This document shows positions 46,921 through 59,755 of a stretch of 64,000 bases of DNA, piece after piece. The stretch spans positions 1-64,000 of the forward strand of contig CAJNOL010000074.1 in assembly GCA_905250125.1 (NCBI GenBank). The letters are read 5' to 3'. The notes under the pieces were generated by a model, which worked only from the letters and a program-made list of their open reading frames with translations, was not told where the DNA came from and did not search any database. The DNA comes from Rotaria sordida. Lineage: Eukaryota; Rotifera; Eurotatoria; Philodinida; Philodinidae. The position numbers and the translations under genes were made by a program. Each line of letters starts with the position of its first letter. Position 1 is the stretch's first letter.

Positions 46921-48687
46921 AGTACGCTTTCATTGCAGACCGGTGTTCGACTACATTTTAAACATCGTATTGTTGACGAATGCTTAATAATTAAGTTCAA
47001 CACTTATCAATGATGTTTTCTTTTCGAGTGAAGTCTAATTGCCATTATTGTTTAACACATTACAAAAACTAAACAATGCTAAAATTCTTCAAAAAAAACA
47101 GTAGAACATTGAAGAAAATTGATTTACTTACTTTATCGTTTGGAATAGAACAAATCCATTATTGACATACGGTTAGACACCATCATTATGATGTACAATT
47201 TTCTTTGTTTCTATATCTTGTACAAATTTAAAGAATAAGACAGTTGTCTAGAGAGATCATTCGTACGAATAATATATTGCATGGAACGATGATCAGCCAG
47301 AGAAAACCAATGATAAAGCTGTTTCGTCATTAAAATCTTGAAAGTATTCATATAGCTCTTTTTATTTCTTCTGTAATTATTGCTTTGAAAGCCTTCAGGA
47401 CACATATATTTCTTTTTCTTAAATCTAAATAGATAATAGACAGGAAAACAAATAAATGGTCTATGAAATGAGTTGGGTTGGGTTGAATGCAGAGAAAGGG
47501 AACACAGTGAATAGAAAAACGGATCATGCATTATTCTTCCAAATATTGCAACTATATCACTCTGATATTATGTTTGCATATGGTTACCATATTGTTTTAA
47601 TTATCTACGCTTATCAAACTTTCCTTACTTATAAGCTTCATAAGAAATGAGGCTTGTCACCTTCGGAATCTAGTTTTTAGAACAATAAGAATATTCAGTG
47701 ATCTCTCAAGAAATATAATCTTTACCATTTTATATTTTGACTTCTTCCCATTGCTGTCTTTAGATGTTTATATGAATCAGTATAGTACGAGAGAATAGGT
47801 TTGGTATTTATACTGAGAGAATAATCAATTTTGTACAGTGGTACATTCAAATTATAATATTTTTCAAAAATTATTCTTCACACGATGGTATATATTTGTA
47901 TGAAAATTGTTGTTAATATTACATTATACTTATTAACATTGACACATACCGGAGTGACCGATAATAATTGTTTATTTGAGCTAATCTTAACTACTATTAA
48001 ATCTACGAAATCGTCAGTCTTCATAAACTGAGTGGAAATACAAATTGCTGTAAATAGTTTAAATGTGTTTCATTTGTTAACTATGTTAAGATGATAGTTA
48101 AAGTATTTATTATTCCTTTAGATCTATGTTTGTTCAAGAATTTTTATTTATCAAAGTTTTCTTTCTTTCAATACAGCTATCATCTCGCTTCCTTGTTGTG
48201 ATTGCAAGGTTTACCGTATAGATTAGGCGAATTAATTTATATTCTTATTTATTAATATCGTTTTTATACATTTGTTCTCTATATGATGTAGTTCACTGAT
48301 ATCTTATTCTTCACGTTGATCAGCTAAAATACTAGCGCCATCTATAGTCAACTTAACAGGTAAGAGTTGTATTTTTTTAGAAAAAGAAGTATAAAAAAGA
48401 GTTATTGGAATAAAAATTGTAGAAATATCGGTCAAGACATCTTCGATAAAATTCTTTCTAAAAAATGTCCCAATATCGATTTTGATTAGTCCACTTGTTA
48501 AACTATTTGGAAAAATCTTCTCAGTTACTCTTTGTCTGATTATGTTTGTGACTATTCATTATCAATCATTGAAATATTTAGTTTAAAACAGTACAAAAAC
48601 TCTTGTTTTGACGCGACACTCGTCTGAGATCAATTAAGAGTTATTTATTAGTCTCGTAAGTTCCTACATATTGTATATAAATCGATA
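46921..48687. other. Gene-free stretch and 5' flank
   Basis: AT-rich sequence without coding-like ORFs; the short ORFs at 47211-47650 overlap on opposite strands and look fortuitous. The last part should contain the promoter and 5' UTR of the split-start gene. Confidence 0.45.
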
Positions 48688-49213
48688 ATGTAAGTCTTGT
48701 TTTTATTTAAATGAAACTTCTTATGAAATCAGATTTCTTTAGGAAACGGCATCACGAAGATAATCCTTATTCGTTGACTGATAATGATGGTGACGGTGCA
48801 ACAAGTCATTCAATGCCAAAACGAATGGCAACAAAAAATGATTCTCAAATAAAGTATGTTTTTGAAAAAAATAAGGACTGAATTTGTTAAAAAATAAAAT
48901 ACAATTTATTTGTAGCTCAACAAATACTTTTTCTATTGCTGCAAATTATTCTCCACCAAGTTCAACAGCATCTGATTCATCGTCTTCATCAAACTCAACG
49001 TCTTCATCAAATCCGATTCATTCTCAGTTATGTACATGTCCAAATACAGATTGTGTAATTCATGATCGTCGACGTTCAACAAATATTCCTGTAGAATTAA
49101 CATCAAGTTCAAATCCAACTTATGGAAATAATAATCTATTACTTTATTATGCTCATCTAGAACGATGTCGTCGACATGGTCAAAATATTCATCAAGATAC
49201 ATCTTCATCTTAA
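48688..49213 (+). CDS. Small low-complexity protein, split start codon
   Basis: Exons are 48688-48689 (the AT of the start codon), 48743-48853 and 48916-49213. A strong donor GTAAGT follows GATAAT and a strong acceptor TTTCTTTAG precedes GAAACGG, so splicing creates ATG AAA CGG. The 136-residue product starts MKRHHEDNPYSLTDNDGDG, has a Ser/Asn-rich middle, then a Cys/His cluster LCTCPNTDCVIHDRRRST. It ends NLLLYYAHLERCRRHGQNIH plus a Ser-rich tail. The family is not recognised. If the intron is retained, an alternative Met at 48711 would give a slightly longer N-terminus (MKLLMKSDFFRKR). It lies 141 bases upstream of phosphomannomutase, on the same strand. Confidence 0.6.
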
Positions 49214-49354
49214 GAAATATCAATGATTTTTTTTTTATTTGTTTCTTTATGGTTTTTTTTTCTGTATTAGTTCATGCTAAAACGAAAAAAATATTTCAGC
49301 CCATGGACAAAGTCGAGATTCTTTCTTTTTGTTTTTAAAATTGTAGATATTTAA

Positions 49355-51413
49355 ATGGCATCATTGAGTACTCCTTCGACAGCACCAAGTAAACCATTCG
49401 AAAGCGATGATGGATTGTTAGAAACACGAAAACTCGATACTATTTGTTTATTTGATGTCGATGGAACGATTACTATGCCAAGACAAGTAATCATAAATGA
49501 AGATTTATTTATTTTAAAAAAAAATGTTGTTCAATTTTTGGTCTAGGCTATAACGTCTGCAATGGATGCAGATCTTCAAGAACTTCGAAAAAAATGTCTC
49601 GTTGGTCTTGTTGGTGGATCGGATATAGTTAAGATTGCTGAACAAATTGGTGGTATTGAAGGTAAATTATTATTTATATTTAATTTTTTTTTAGATATAT
49701 TGTTTGTGTTTAGCTATAGCTAAATATGATTATGTCTTTGCTGAAAATGGTCTCGTAGCTTTTAAAAATGGAAAACAATTTTTTGAAGATGTTTGTTAAT
49801 TGAATTCGAGTTTTTTTTTTTGTCCTCCTAAATTGATTATTTATATCTGTTTTAAAGAATATTCAAAAATATATTGGTGAAGATAATTTACAAACATTTA
49901 TTAATTATTGTTTAAAATATTTATCTGATATAAAATTACCATTTAAACGGTAGGATTTCTATGTTTTTTTTAAAATATAATTTGAAAAGTTGTTTAATTA
50001 GTGGAACATTTATTGAATTTCGTAATGGTCTTATTAATGTTTCACCAGTGGGTCGAAATTGTACAAAGGAAGAACGAGATCTATTTGAAAAATATGATTT
50101 AGTAAGTTGTGTTAGTTTTTATTCTGTTATTTAAAAATAATGAAATTAATTAATAAAGGAACATAATATTCGTCGTACAATGGTCAGCGATCTTCGAGAA
50201 AAATTTTCTTGCATGAAACTTTACTTTTCCATTGGTTTGTTTTTATTTCATTTATGAAATTAATTTGTTTTTGTTTTTTTGTTCTAATTGATTCTCTTTA
50301 AGGTGGTCAGATTAGTTTCGATGTTTTTCCAGAAGGATGGGATAAACGATATGCATTGAAACATTTAGAAAATGATCGAATTTCCAATATTTATTTTTTT
50401 GGTGATAAAACATTTAAGGTAAGTTCGTTTTTTTTGTTTATCAAATAGATAATAGAGAAATATTCATTAATAATATAATTATTTATTTAATAATCAATGT
50501 CGATGCATGCAAGATGCTTGTTCTTATTCGATAACTTTTAATATACAATAACTAAATATTAATTCATCATTATATTTTAAACAAACATAAAATGTTGGTT
50601 CAATGAAATACTAGATGACTATTTTTAGTTAGTGCTACGTTTAAACATTATCAGAATGAATCGATTTTCTTTTTTTATATCGATTCTGTATAGAACTGAG
50701 TGAGTGAGATCGGTTTATTCATATTTTAGAAAAAATTTTAAAAGACTTTATTAAGAATATTATTTATATCAGAATACAATTGAATAGTTGATGATATAAA
50801 CATCAAAGCTTTTTTTTTTCCGAAGAAGATTATCCAATTTATTGCCAGTCAGGTCAATAGATTTCTACTCAAACTGATAAGAAGATGGTTCGAATTTGAG
50901 AGAAGGAATACGATGATTATACACTGTTCATCTGAACATTGATCAACGTTGAAGATTGCTTCGATGTTTCCATATTTCTTGAAATAGCCTAATGTCATTT
51001 TTTTTTCGTGTAAATTGTTCATAGCCGAACAGATTTTTTTTGCATCGATTTCAGAATTTAAAATATATATGTTGTAAAATAGATTCCAAATCATGTTGAT
51101 TAATAAAAATTATTTTTCCTAAAGTAAAAAAATGAGTCTCAATATCAATAATTTGTTTCTTCGAAAATTGATTTCTCGTTGGAATTTTTTATCTTTATTT
51201 CATTATATAAATTAGAAGAACAAATATTTTATATGAATCGACATTGAATATCTATGAATAAAAAAAATGATCGTTTAATAAAATTAAAACTTGAGTTGTT
51301 ATGTCTAGGGTGGCAATGATTATGAGATTTATAGTGATCCACGAACAAAAGGTTATTCGGTAACAAGTCCAGTGGAAACACGTACTGTTCTATCTGAATT
51401 ATTCGGATTGTGA
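49355..51413 (+). CDS. PMM2: Phosphomannomutase (PMM1/PMM2)
   Basis: Converts mannose-6-phosphate to mannose-1-phosphate in the cytosol for GDP-mannose synthesis and glycosylation. Exons 49355-49486, 49547-49661, 49714-49790, 49858-49949, 50002-50101, 50159-50234, 50303-50418 and 51309-51413 give 270 residues in frame. The HAD-family motif LFDVDGTIT is intact with both catalytic aspartates. Further matches are [79 protein letters not shown] and [20 protein letters not shown]. The N-terminus has about 25 extra residues before the core. The last intron is 890 bases; the others are 50-75. PMM1 and PMM2 cannot be told apart here. Confidence 0.92.
50419..51308 (+). other. Long last intron of PMM gene
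   Basis: 890 bases between good splice sites (GTAAGT and CTAG). It contains only a short antisense ORF (50849-51094) and no recognisable repeat ends. Probably expanded by a decayed insertion. Confidence 0.5.
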
Positions 51414-51583
51414 TATCGATATTATTTACCAGGGCTTTTAGTGATAAATTTAACTTCTTATTTAATGTTATTATTTATTTAATCCATTTATTTACTAAGA
51501 AAAGGGAACATTAACAATTCTCGTTTACTAAAGTTTAATTTTAAATGGAAAATATATTAAAAGAAAATAATTTTTTTTTTAAA

Positions 51584-54500
51584 TTAATGTTTCTTTTTAC
51601 GTTTATCTTGTTGCTCTTGTTTGAGAATACACGATGATCTTCCACGATGTCCAATACGTTTTTTCGTTTCTTGTTCGACAGTTTTAAGTTGTTTATCTTG
51701 TAAAATTCCTCCAACTGGTGCAGTTCGTTGAATATCTTGAAGATACCATAGAGGCATAAAATTTGCATGTCTTTGATTTGATCTTTTTATTTGTGTATAT
51801 CGAAATGGAACACATTTAGGTAAATCATATTGTAAAGGTTTTCCTGTAAGAGGATCAATATCTAATGGTTGAGGAATATAAGCAAATGCATGAATTGTAT
51901 TTGGATCATCAATATGAACTGTTTTTTGAATTAAATCAAGAAATGAATAAAGATAAGAAAGACAATATTTAAGGCGAAGATCATATCTTGAAAGAAATTT
52001 TGAAATAAGTTTATCAATTGAAAGTACATCTAAATGATCAATAATTCCATCATGTGTTGTTTTATAACCGATCATAAGTGTATTTGTATTAGCTAACCAC
52101 ATTTGTGCCCACCAATAAAGTGTTTGTAATTTATTTTCATCTCGATAAAAAATTTTTTTATTTGTACATTTCATTTCAACATAACCAGCTTTTATTTCAT
52201 TTTCATTTCGTTTTTTCTTTTCAATTATTTCATTTTCATCACTTTTTATTAATTGAAGATTTTCATTTATTTGCATTTCTTTTAATTTATCTTCATTTTG
52301 TTCAGATAATATTTCCATTTCGTTTAGTTTATCTTCATTTTGTTCAGATGATATTTCCATTTCTTTTAATTTATCTTCATTTTGTTCAGATGATATTTCC
52401 ATTTCGACAGGTATTCCACCTGCCAACCAGTCCTTTGCGACAGGTATTTCACTTTCTCCCCAGTTCACTTCGACAGGTATTCCACCTTCCCACCAGTCTA
52501 TCTCGATGGATTTTCTTCAAAGAATATGAATTTCCTTTTTAAAATAAACTATTTTCTATAAGAATAACTTACTCGGTATTTTCTGCTGATACTGCTTCTG
52601 CTGTTGGTGCTGTTGTTGTTGTTGTTTGTGTTGCATCATCTTCCTAAAAATAAATTTCATTTAAGAATAAATTAAGTTTTTTATATAAGAAAAAAGAGAC
52701 TAACTTGTTTAACGGTATGAGTTGTTTCTGTAGTTGATGTTTTTTGTTGAATATCACATTTTAATTCTCCATCAATTTCATTTGAATAAAGTAAATTAAA
52801 TTCTCCAAATTGCCAATATTGTACTGTATGATATTGTTGTTGAGGGTTTTCTAATGGAGTTTTTTCTTCAAATCTTGTTGTATTTGGTTGATCTGTTGTA
52901 AACAAAGCTTGAAATTTATAACCACTATATTCATCATGTGTCATATCTTCAACTGATTTTGTTTCTTTATTAGCTAATGCTAAATAAAATTGTCCTTTAA
53001 TACGTATAACAAGTAATTTCCATGGATCAGAATCACAATAAAGATTAGCTAAAATTGTTCGTAAAACTAATCGACGACAAATAAATGTTGGTGGTTTTAA
53101 CATATGTTGATTTGTTGAAGAAAAAAGATGTTGTTTTTTTGAATACCAATTAAGTAATGGACGAAGATCAGTTGAATCAAATCGACGAAAATAATTATCA
53201 GGATTCAATTGAACTTTTTCAATAAATTCTGAATAACCATGATAAACATTATATGAACATTTATCACGTTTTATTGGAATATGTACAAAACGTTTAAATG
53301 ATTTATCCAAATGATAAATTGGTTGAGCAAGTGAACCATCAAATGACATATAACCAATTTCACGACGAAGTCGTGACCATGTTTTGGGTGGTTGACGTTC
53401 ATAATCACATCGATATAAACAAGGACCTACATTATTTGATGAACTTTCGCTTTTTATTATATCATATAATTGTGGAGGTTCTTCTTCTAATAATATCGTC
53501 GAATTTGTTAGATCTATAATTAACACAAAAAAAAAACAATGAAATATTTTACTTTCGAAGAAAAAAACACACAAAAAAAATAAACCTCGATATATTTGTT
53601 GTTCATTGAAATCATTTTGTATTTGTTCTTCTCCAATAGCAATTTGTTCATTTCCTTTAAATTGTAAATTTAAACCTTCAAGAGAATCTAATTGAAGTTT
53701 TTCATCATTTTTAATTGACATATGTTTACAACGATATCGACGAAAAGCTCGAGCACTTACTTCATCGCTCTCAATAAGTAAATGTTCAAGTAAAATTTGT
53801 TTAGCATCGATTGGTGAATAAATTAAATTAATAATTTCTAAAGGAGAAAGATTTAAAATAGTTATTTTTAAATCTTGTAAAGACCATTGATAAAATAGAA
53901 ATTGATCATCATTTCCAAAATTTTGTTTTATATTAAATGAATCAATTATTGATAATAATTGTTGTTTAATATCATCTGATGATATACTTAATGTTTGTTT
54001 AAATGATAAATCAATTAAAGAAAATAATTGTTTAGAATTTTCATCATCAATTGATAATTTTAAATGAAATTTATCAGGAAGAGAATATTGTTTATCAAAA
54101 TTATCAGGTAAACTAATTAAATAAGAAACAATTAAATTTTCTTTTAATAAATCTAATGACCATGTTAAACATTTTAAACTTTTTGAATCAATTTCAACTT
54201 TTATTTCAGTTAAAGGAGAATATTCTTGTGAAAATTTTTCAGCAGGTAATGATATATTATATTCAGATATTCCTTCAAGCCAATTAAAAGTAATTGGATT
54301 TTGAGGAAGACTTAATATTGAATTTATTGAAGGAATATTTGAATCAATTTCTACTGATAATATATCTTCTGAATCCTTTACAAATATATTGAATTTTTCA
54401 TCTTCAGATTCAATAGCGAATTTTATCTAACAATAAATATAAGAAAAAGAAAAGAATAATAGAAAATTATGATTTACACAAAACACTTACATTATTTCGA

Positions 54501-55018
54501 AATTCATCTCCTTCGATAAAACGTTTTTGTGAATTATCCGTATTTGTATCTAAATCATGTTTAGATTGTTGATCATGTTGATTAATTAAATTCAATTGAA
54601 TAAATTGTTGATTATCATCATGTAAAGCCCATTGATGTTGTTTATCTTGAATATTATGAATTGAAAAAGATATTTTATGTTGTTGTTGTTCATCATTCCA
54701 TTTAAAAAGTTGATAATCATCTTGTTCAATATTATTTTTCCATAATTGTTCATTTTGATTATCAACATCATAAATAAAATTTTGATTTATTTGATCATTA
54801 ATTGAAATTTGTTGATTACTTTCTTGTAATTGATTATCATCATAATGATATTCAAAATCATCTTTAGCATCACTTGTCCATATAAAATGACTTTCTAAAT
54901 CTTTTTCAATTAAAGCTTGAGCTTCTCGTTCATCAGCATCAACGAAATTTTTATTTTGATTTTTTCGACGAAATCTTGGAACTAATTTTCTTTCTCTTGC
55001 ATGATAAGATGAATCCAT
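51584..55018 (-). CDS. DXO/RAI1-family decapping exoribonuclease, extended
   Basis: DXO/RAI1 proteins remove aberrant 5' caps and degrade the RNA. Exons 55018-54491, 54426-53586, 53513-52705, 52643-52573 and 52514-51584 join in frame to 1059 residues. The catalytic part spans about residues 470-1050: GYMSFDGSL, RRLVLRTILANLY, GYKFQALFTTDQPN (motif II), LLYSNEIDGEL (motif III, E-x-D), GYVEMKCTNKK (motif IV, E-x-K), YWWAQMWLANTNTLMIGYKT (motif V), SIDKLISKF, HIDDPNTIHAFAYIP and FMPLWYLQDI. The usual motif II is GYKFE; here the metal-binding Glu is Gln. The first 450 residues are an acidic, Gln/Asn-rich extension unlike normal DXO (about 400 residues in all). Between motifs III and IV lies a linker with three copies of an EISSEQNEDKLKEM-type repeat and two GGIPVE copies. 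Activity may be altered. A fusion of two genes is possible, but phases support one transcript. Confidence 0.78.
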
Positions 55019-55289
55019 ATTGAAACTTTGTATTTGTGAATTTTTTTAACACACTGAATCGACCTGTAACACGACACATACTTTGTTATTGACATGTTAT
55101 TACGAAATAATATTACAAAGAATGAAAGAACAAAATGGAGTCATTTTTATTTGCTTAGAGTTATGTCTGATAACAGAAAAAAAAAAGAATCTAATAAAAA
55201 AAAACACATTATTATGAAATTATTTAATAAAAAATAACCAAAGACAAAAAAAAAATATTTCATTTCATTGAATTATTTCAGATAGAAAA
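55019..55289. promoter_or_regulatory. Bidirectional DXO-PRPF31 promoter region
   Basis: Only 271 bases separate the two divergent start codons. Both genes act in RNA metabolism. A shared promoter is inferred from spacing; no consensus element is evident. Confidence 0.4.
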
Positions 55290-58262
55290 ATGTCACTTGC
55301 TGATGAACTTCTCGCTGATCTTGAAGAAATGGATGGAGGTCAAGGCCTCTCAAATAATGATCAAAATAATCTAACAAATGATCAATCAATGGAAGTTGAT
55401 CAAACGTCTTCTGCAATTAAATCTTTACCAAATGCTAATAGTGTTCATGCTGTTGCTAAATTAAAAGATTCATTATTACTTAAAGAAACAATGAAAAAAA
55501 TTGATTTTTATACAAAACATCAACGAAAATCTACAGCAGAAATTCAAGGTCCTGTTGAACATGATCCTGAATATTTACTTATTGTTGATGCTAATAATTT
55601 ACTTGTTGAAATTGATAATGAAATTGATATTATACATAATTTTGTTCGAACAATTTATTATAAAAGATTTCCAGAATTAGAACAACTTGTTCAATTACCA
55701 ATGGATTATCTTACAACTGTTCAGGTAAACAATTTTTATTTATTTTATAAGAAAAAGAAAAAAAGAACATTTTCATTGAATTTAACTAAGAAATCAAACT
55801 GAATAGAAGATTTAAAACAAAAAAAAAACTCATTAATTTATCTTTTTTTTTAGGAATTAGCTAATAATGTTGATCGAGCAAAAATGAATGAAAAATTACC
55901 AAAATTTTTGACACCAGCAACTATTATGATTGTCAGTGTATCAGCTTCAACAACTCAAGGGTATTTATTCATTCAATTTCATTATTTCAATTTTCCTTTT
56001 TTGTTTTTTTTTTATTTTGTAGGAAAAATTTAACTAATGAAGAATTAGAACGTGTTATGGAAGCATGTCAAATGGTTTGTATTTTTATCAAATATTTATT
56101 TATAATGTTGAACTTTTGTTTTTTTTTAGGCGATGAAATTAAGTGAAAATAAACAAACCATATTATCATATGTTGAATCTCGTATGACATTTATTGCACC
56201 AAATTTATCAATTATTGTTGGAGCATCAACAGCAGCTAAATTAATGGGTTTGGCTGGAGGTTTAACTAATTTAACAAAAATGCCTTCATGTAATATTTTA
56301 TTATTGGGTGCACATAAAAAACTTCTTGGAGGTTTTTCATCAACAGCAGCTATGCCTCATGCTGGAGCTATTTTTTATTCGAAACTTGTTCAAGATTGTC
56401 CACCGGTTAGTTAGTTTTTTCATTTCTAACATTTATCTTATTTTTCGAGGTATGTTTGGATTTTCAAAAAAGGAAATCACCCACACTTCTGAAATTTCCA
56501 TCAGCTCGATAACTATATAGCAGTGCAAATCAAAAGTTTTTAGACATATTGGAAATTTCAGAAATTTCTGTAAGTATATAATTGCGAAAATTTCTGAAAT
56601 TTTCTTTTTATGAAGTCTCAACACTGCTGTATTTTTCAGTTTATCTTTTAAACATAGAGATAAATAAATGATTATATGATTATCATGTCAAACTCATTCA
56701 TAAACATTTGACATGGATTTACAGAAGTATACTGATGCTTTAAAAAAGGGTGACTTTGAAATCCTTAGGTATGACGTCAATACATTGAAAAAACTAAAAT
56801 AAATAAATTACGAACGAAAACTTTTTTCATAAGATAATTTCAAGACACGAAAATCTTCGCAAAGTTTTCAACAATATAAATGCATCTCTATCAACATATG
56901 ACACGTTGAGAAACTGATCATTTCCAGTGTTTTATTGAGATTTTCTCTTCTGGAGAGGTGATTTAAAACTTCGTGAGAGCAAACACCTATTTTGTGAGCG
57001 CCAACACATAGAATGTCCTTGAATAACCACAATTCCCGAAAGGGCCAATCAAATCTTCGGAGAAGTAGGGAAGAGTATACATTAGAATACAGACTATTCG
57101 CAAAAAAAAACGTTAGCACAATTACACATTTTTATTAATTGAATACTTTTAAAAGGACAACATATCTTTGAGAATATCTTCATATTTCTAAGATCTTATG
57201 GGATCCTTTTTAGTTCGAAATTTGTTGTTTTTATTTTGTCAATATAGCAATAATTATTAAGCAAAAATTAAATAAAATGATAAGAAATCCATCTTAATCA
57301 ATCATAACTCGAAATCATTTTCGAGTTATTTTAATCTCTTAATGTTATTTTTATATTGAAAAGATAAACGAAAAAAACAAATGATGAAACTTGAAAATAT
57401 TTGTTAATAATTTTAATATTTTTGTGTTTAGGATCTTCGAGTTCGTGTAGCACGTTTAGTGGCATGTAAAGTAACATTAGCTGCACGTGTTGATAGTTTT
57501 CATGAAAGTCCAAATGGTGAACAAGGAAAATATTTATTAATTGAAATTGAACGACGTTTAGAAAAATTACAAGAACCACCACCAGTTAAAGCAGTTAAAC
57601 CATTACCACCACCACTTGATTCTGGAAGAAAAAAACGTGGTGGAAGACGACATAGAAAAATGAAAGAACGTCTTGGAATGACGCAATTACGTGCTGAAGC
57701 TAATCAAATGAAATTTGGAGAGGTTCAACTATTTTATTTAATTTTAATTTGTTTTTTTTCTTAACTTTATTTTTTTTATTATTATTTAAGATTGAAGAAG
57801 ATGCTTATCAAGATGCAATTGGTTTTTCAACAGGTATGATTGGAAAATCAGGTTCTGGAAAAGTTCGAGCGGCACAAGTTGATTCAAAAACAAAAGCAAA
57901 AATTTCTCAAAAAATTCAAGTTTGTTCTTTTATCTGTGTTTTTATTTTCTTTCATTATTTTATTTTTTATTTAGAAAACTTTACAACGTCAAAATAATCC
58001 ATATGGTGGAACAACAACAGTACATAATAGAAAACAAATTAGTGGAACAGCATCTAGTGTTGCTTTTACACCACTTCAAGTAATAATGTCATTTTTATTT
58101 TTATTAAGTTGTTTTTTTCTTTCTTTTTTTTTCTAGGGTCTCGAAATTGTTAATCCAAACGCAGTTGAAAAAGATAAAACTGGAATTGAAAGTCAAAAAT
58201 ATTTCTCGAATACATTTGGTTTTACTAAAATTAGTCCATCAGTTATTCCAAAAGCACCTTGA
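55290..58262 (+). CDS. PRPF31: Pre-mRNA splicing factor PRPF31
   Basis: U4 snRNP protein Prp31, needed to form the U4/U6.U5 tri-snRNP; it binds 15.5K bound to the U4 5' stem-loop. Eight exons (55290-55724, 55854-55960, 56023-56074, 56130-56405, 57432-57722, 57791-57919, 57975-58079, 58137-58262) give 506 residues, against 499 in human. It opens MSLADELLADLEEM and has the coiled-coil/NOP domain: YLLIVDANNLLVEIDNEIDI, FPELEQLV, SYVESRMTFIAPNLSIIVG, KLMGLAGGLTNLTKMPSCNI, GAIFYSKLVQDCPP. The basic GRKKRGGRRHRKMKERLGM is the nuclear-localisation stretch. The tail FGEIEEDAYQ and GKVRAAQVDSKTKAKISQK closely follows known Prp31, and the end FSNTFGFTKISPSVI is family-typical. The fourth intron is 1026 bases; the other introns are 48-130. 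Confidence 0.95.
56406..57431 (+). other. Long fourth intron of PRPF31
   Basis: 1026 bases, with GTTAGT and TTTAG ends. No ORF of note. The words CCTNAGG and AAATTTCAGAAATTTC appear near 56545-56605 as short inverted or direct repeats, suggesting a decayed insertion. Confidence 0.45.
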
Positions 58263-59755
58263 TCTATTTATGTGTTTTTGTAAATAAATAACAATAGACT
58301 ATATTAACAACAATTATTTGTTTTTCAAGTGGTGATTTTTTTTTTGTTGTCTTAACGATGTTTAACACAGAAGTTTATTTGAATATAAAAATATTCAAAT
58401 TAATTCTATTCTATTATATTAAAATCATCAAAACAGATTATTCAAATCGTATAACAAATTGATTCATATTGAAATATTTAATTAAAGATTAAGCCAAAAA
58501 GAATTTCGATAAAAATACACTGAATTTGTTTTTTTTTAAAATTATCTTACGCTTATTTAACTGAAGGAAAATATTTGAATCAATCAAAAACGTTAACTTG
58601 TTTAGCTTTTAATTCGATATTTTTGTGCAAAATTCAATTGTCTACACACACAATTAGATATTTTATGCATTAGACTTGAAAAAAACTAAAACATGATGAA
58701 CATTCTCATGCAATCTACTAAAATTCGTTTATTTTAAATATATCTTTTAGAATTGAGCAGAGTTTCTCAGTTAGCTATGGAATGCATAAAGAAGAAATAA
58801 TTCCGATGGTTGGTTCGAATCATTTTATGAATCAGAATATAATGTCTCAATCCGACAATGTCCAATTACAATCATAAAAAGAAGAACCTGAATATCATAG
58901 TTCAGTTTCCAAAAATTCGGTCGTCATTCAGCAAAGAACAATTTTATGCTACTCGTCTGATAATGTCATGTCAATATAAAATCTTTTAAGATTTGAAGCT
59001 TGCACGATCAACAATCTTTAAATGAAAATAAAAGTTTGATTGTATATGTGGAAAAATATTTCACTGTCAACTTTTAAATAGTGAAGAAATCAATGAACTT
59101 TCTCTAGAAAGATAAAACGTTGAAGGAAAAATATATAACTCATAAGAGGAAAATTGATAATGAAAATGATTGCTGTCTGTCACTTAACAATTTGAAAGAA
59201 AGAATTTTTTTTGTTATTATGTAACATGTCAATTCGAATTAAAATAGAAGTCAATACATTAAAACCAAGTTCAAACATAAGAAACTTTCGATTAAAACGT
59301 GTAAAAAAAAAAGAAAATTTATAAAATAAATAATGTTCGCTGAGCTTTATATGTATAAATGAGATTTTCTGTAAGACATTAGTAACGACCTCATCAAAAT
59401 ACTTTTTTGTGAGAAAATGTTCATTTGTCAGATCCATTTAATATAGAAAGATTCGATATTTCATTAAATTATTTTATGGTTTGAACGACTGCAATCCTTT
59501 TATTTTATGTTTCGATCTATTTTTAAGTGACATTGCAAAATTTTGATCGAGAAAAAGAAAAAAAAAAATGATGGATTCTTTTCTTTTTGTATTTTGATTT
59601 TTTTATTTCGTTTGTGATGACGTTTGCTTCGAAATATATGCATGACAACTAGTTACTGGTTGTGACAAAAATAAAAGAAAAAAAACAAATGATCTAATTT
59701 AATTTTTATTGCTTGTTGTTTTACTTTAGACAAAATAATTAAAATAAATAAATAA
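58263..59755. other. Gene-free stretch PRPF31 to VPS13
   Basis: AT-rich, no coding-like ORF. GGTTCGAATCA near 58812 resembles a tRNA B-box, but no tRNA cloverleaf can be folded around it. Confidence 0.5.

Noticed and set aside
52105..52542. 145-codon plus-strand ORF with FHLLRQVFHLPTS-type repeats
   Set aside because: It is the antisense of the DXO repeat linker, whose sense frame aligns with the family before and after.
58790..58830. tRNA gene around GGTTCGAATCA
   Set aside because: No A-box at the right distance and no acceptor or anticodon stems could be paired.
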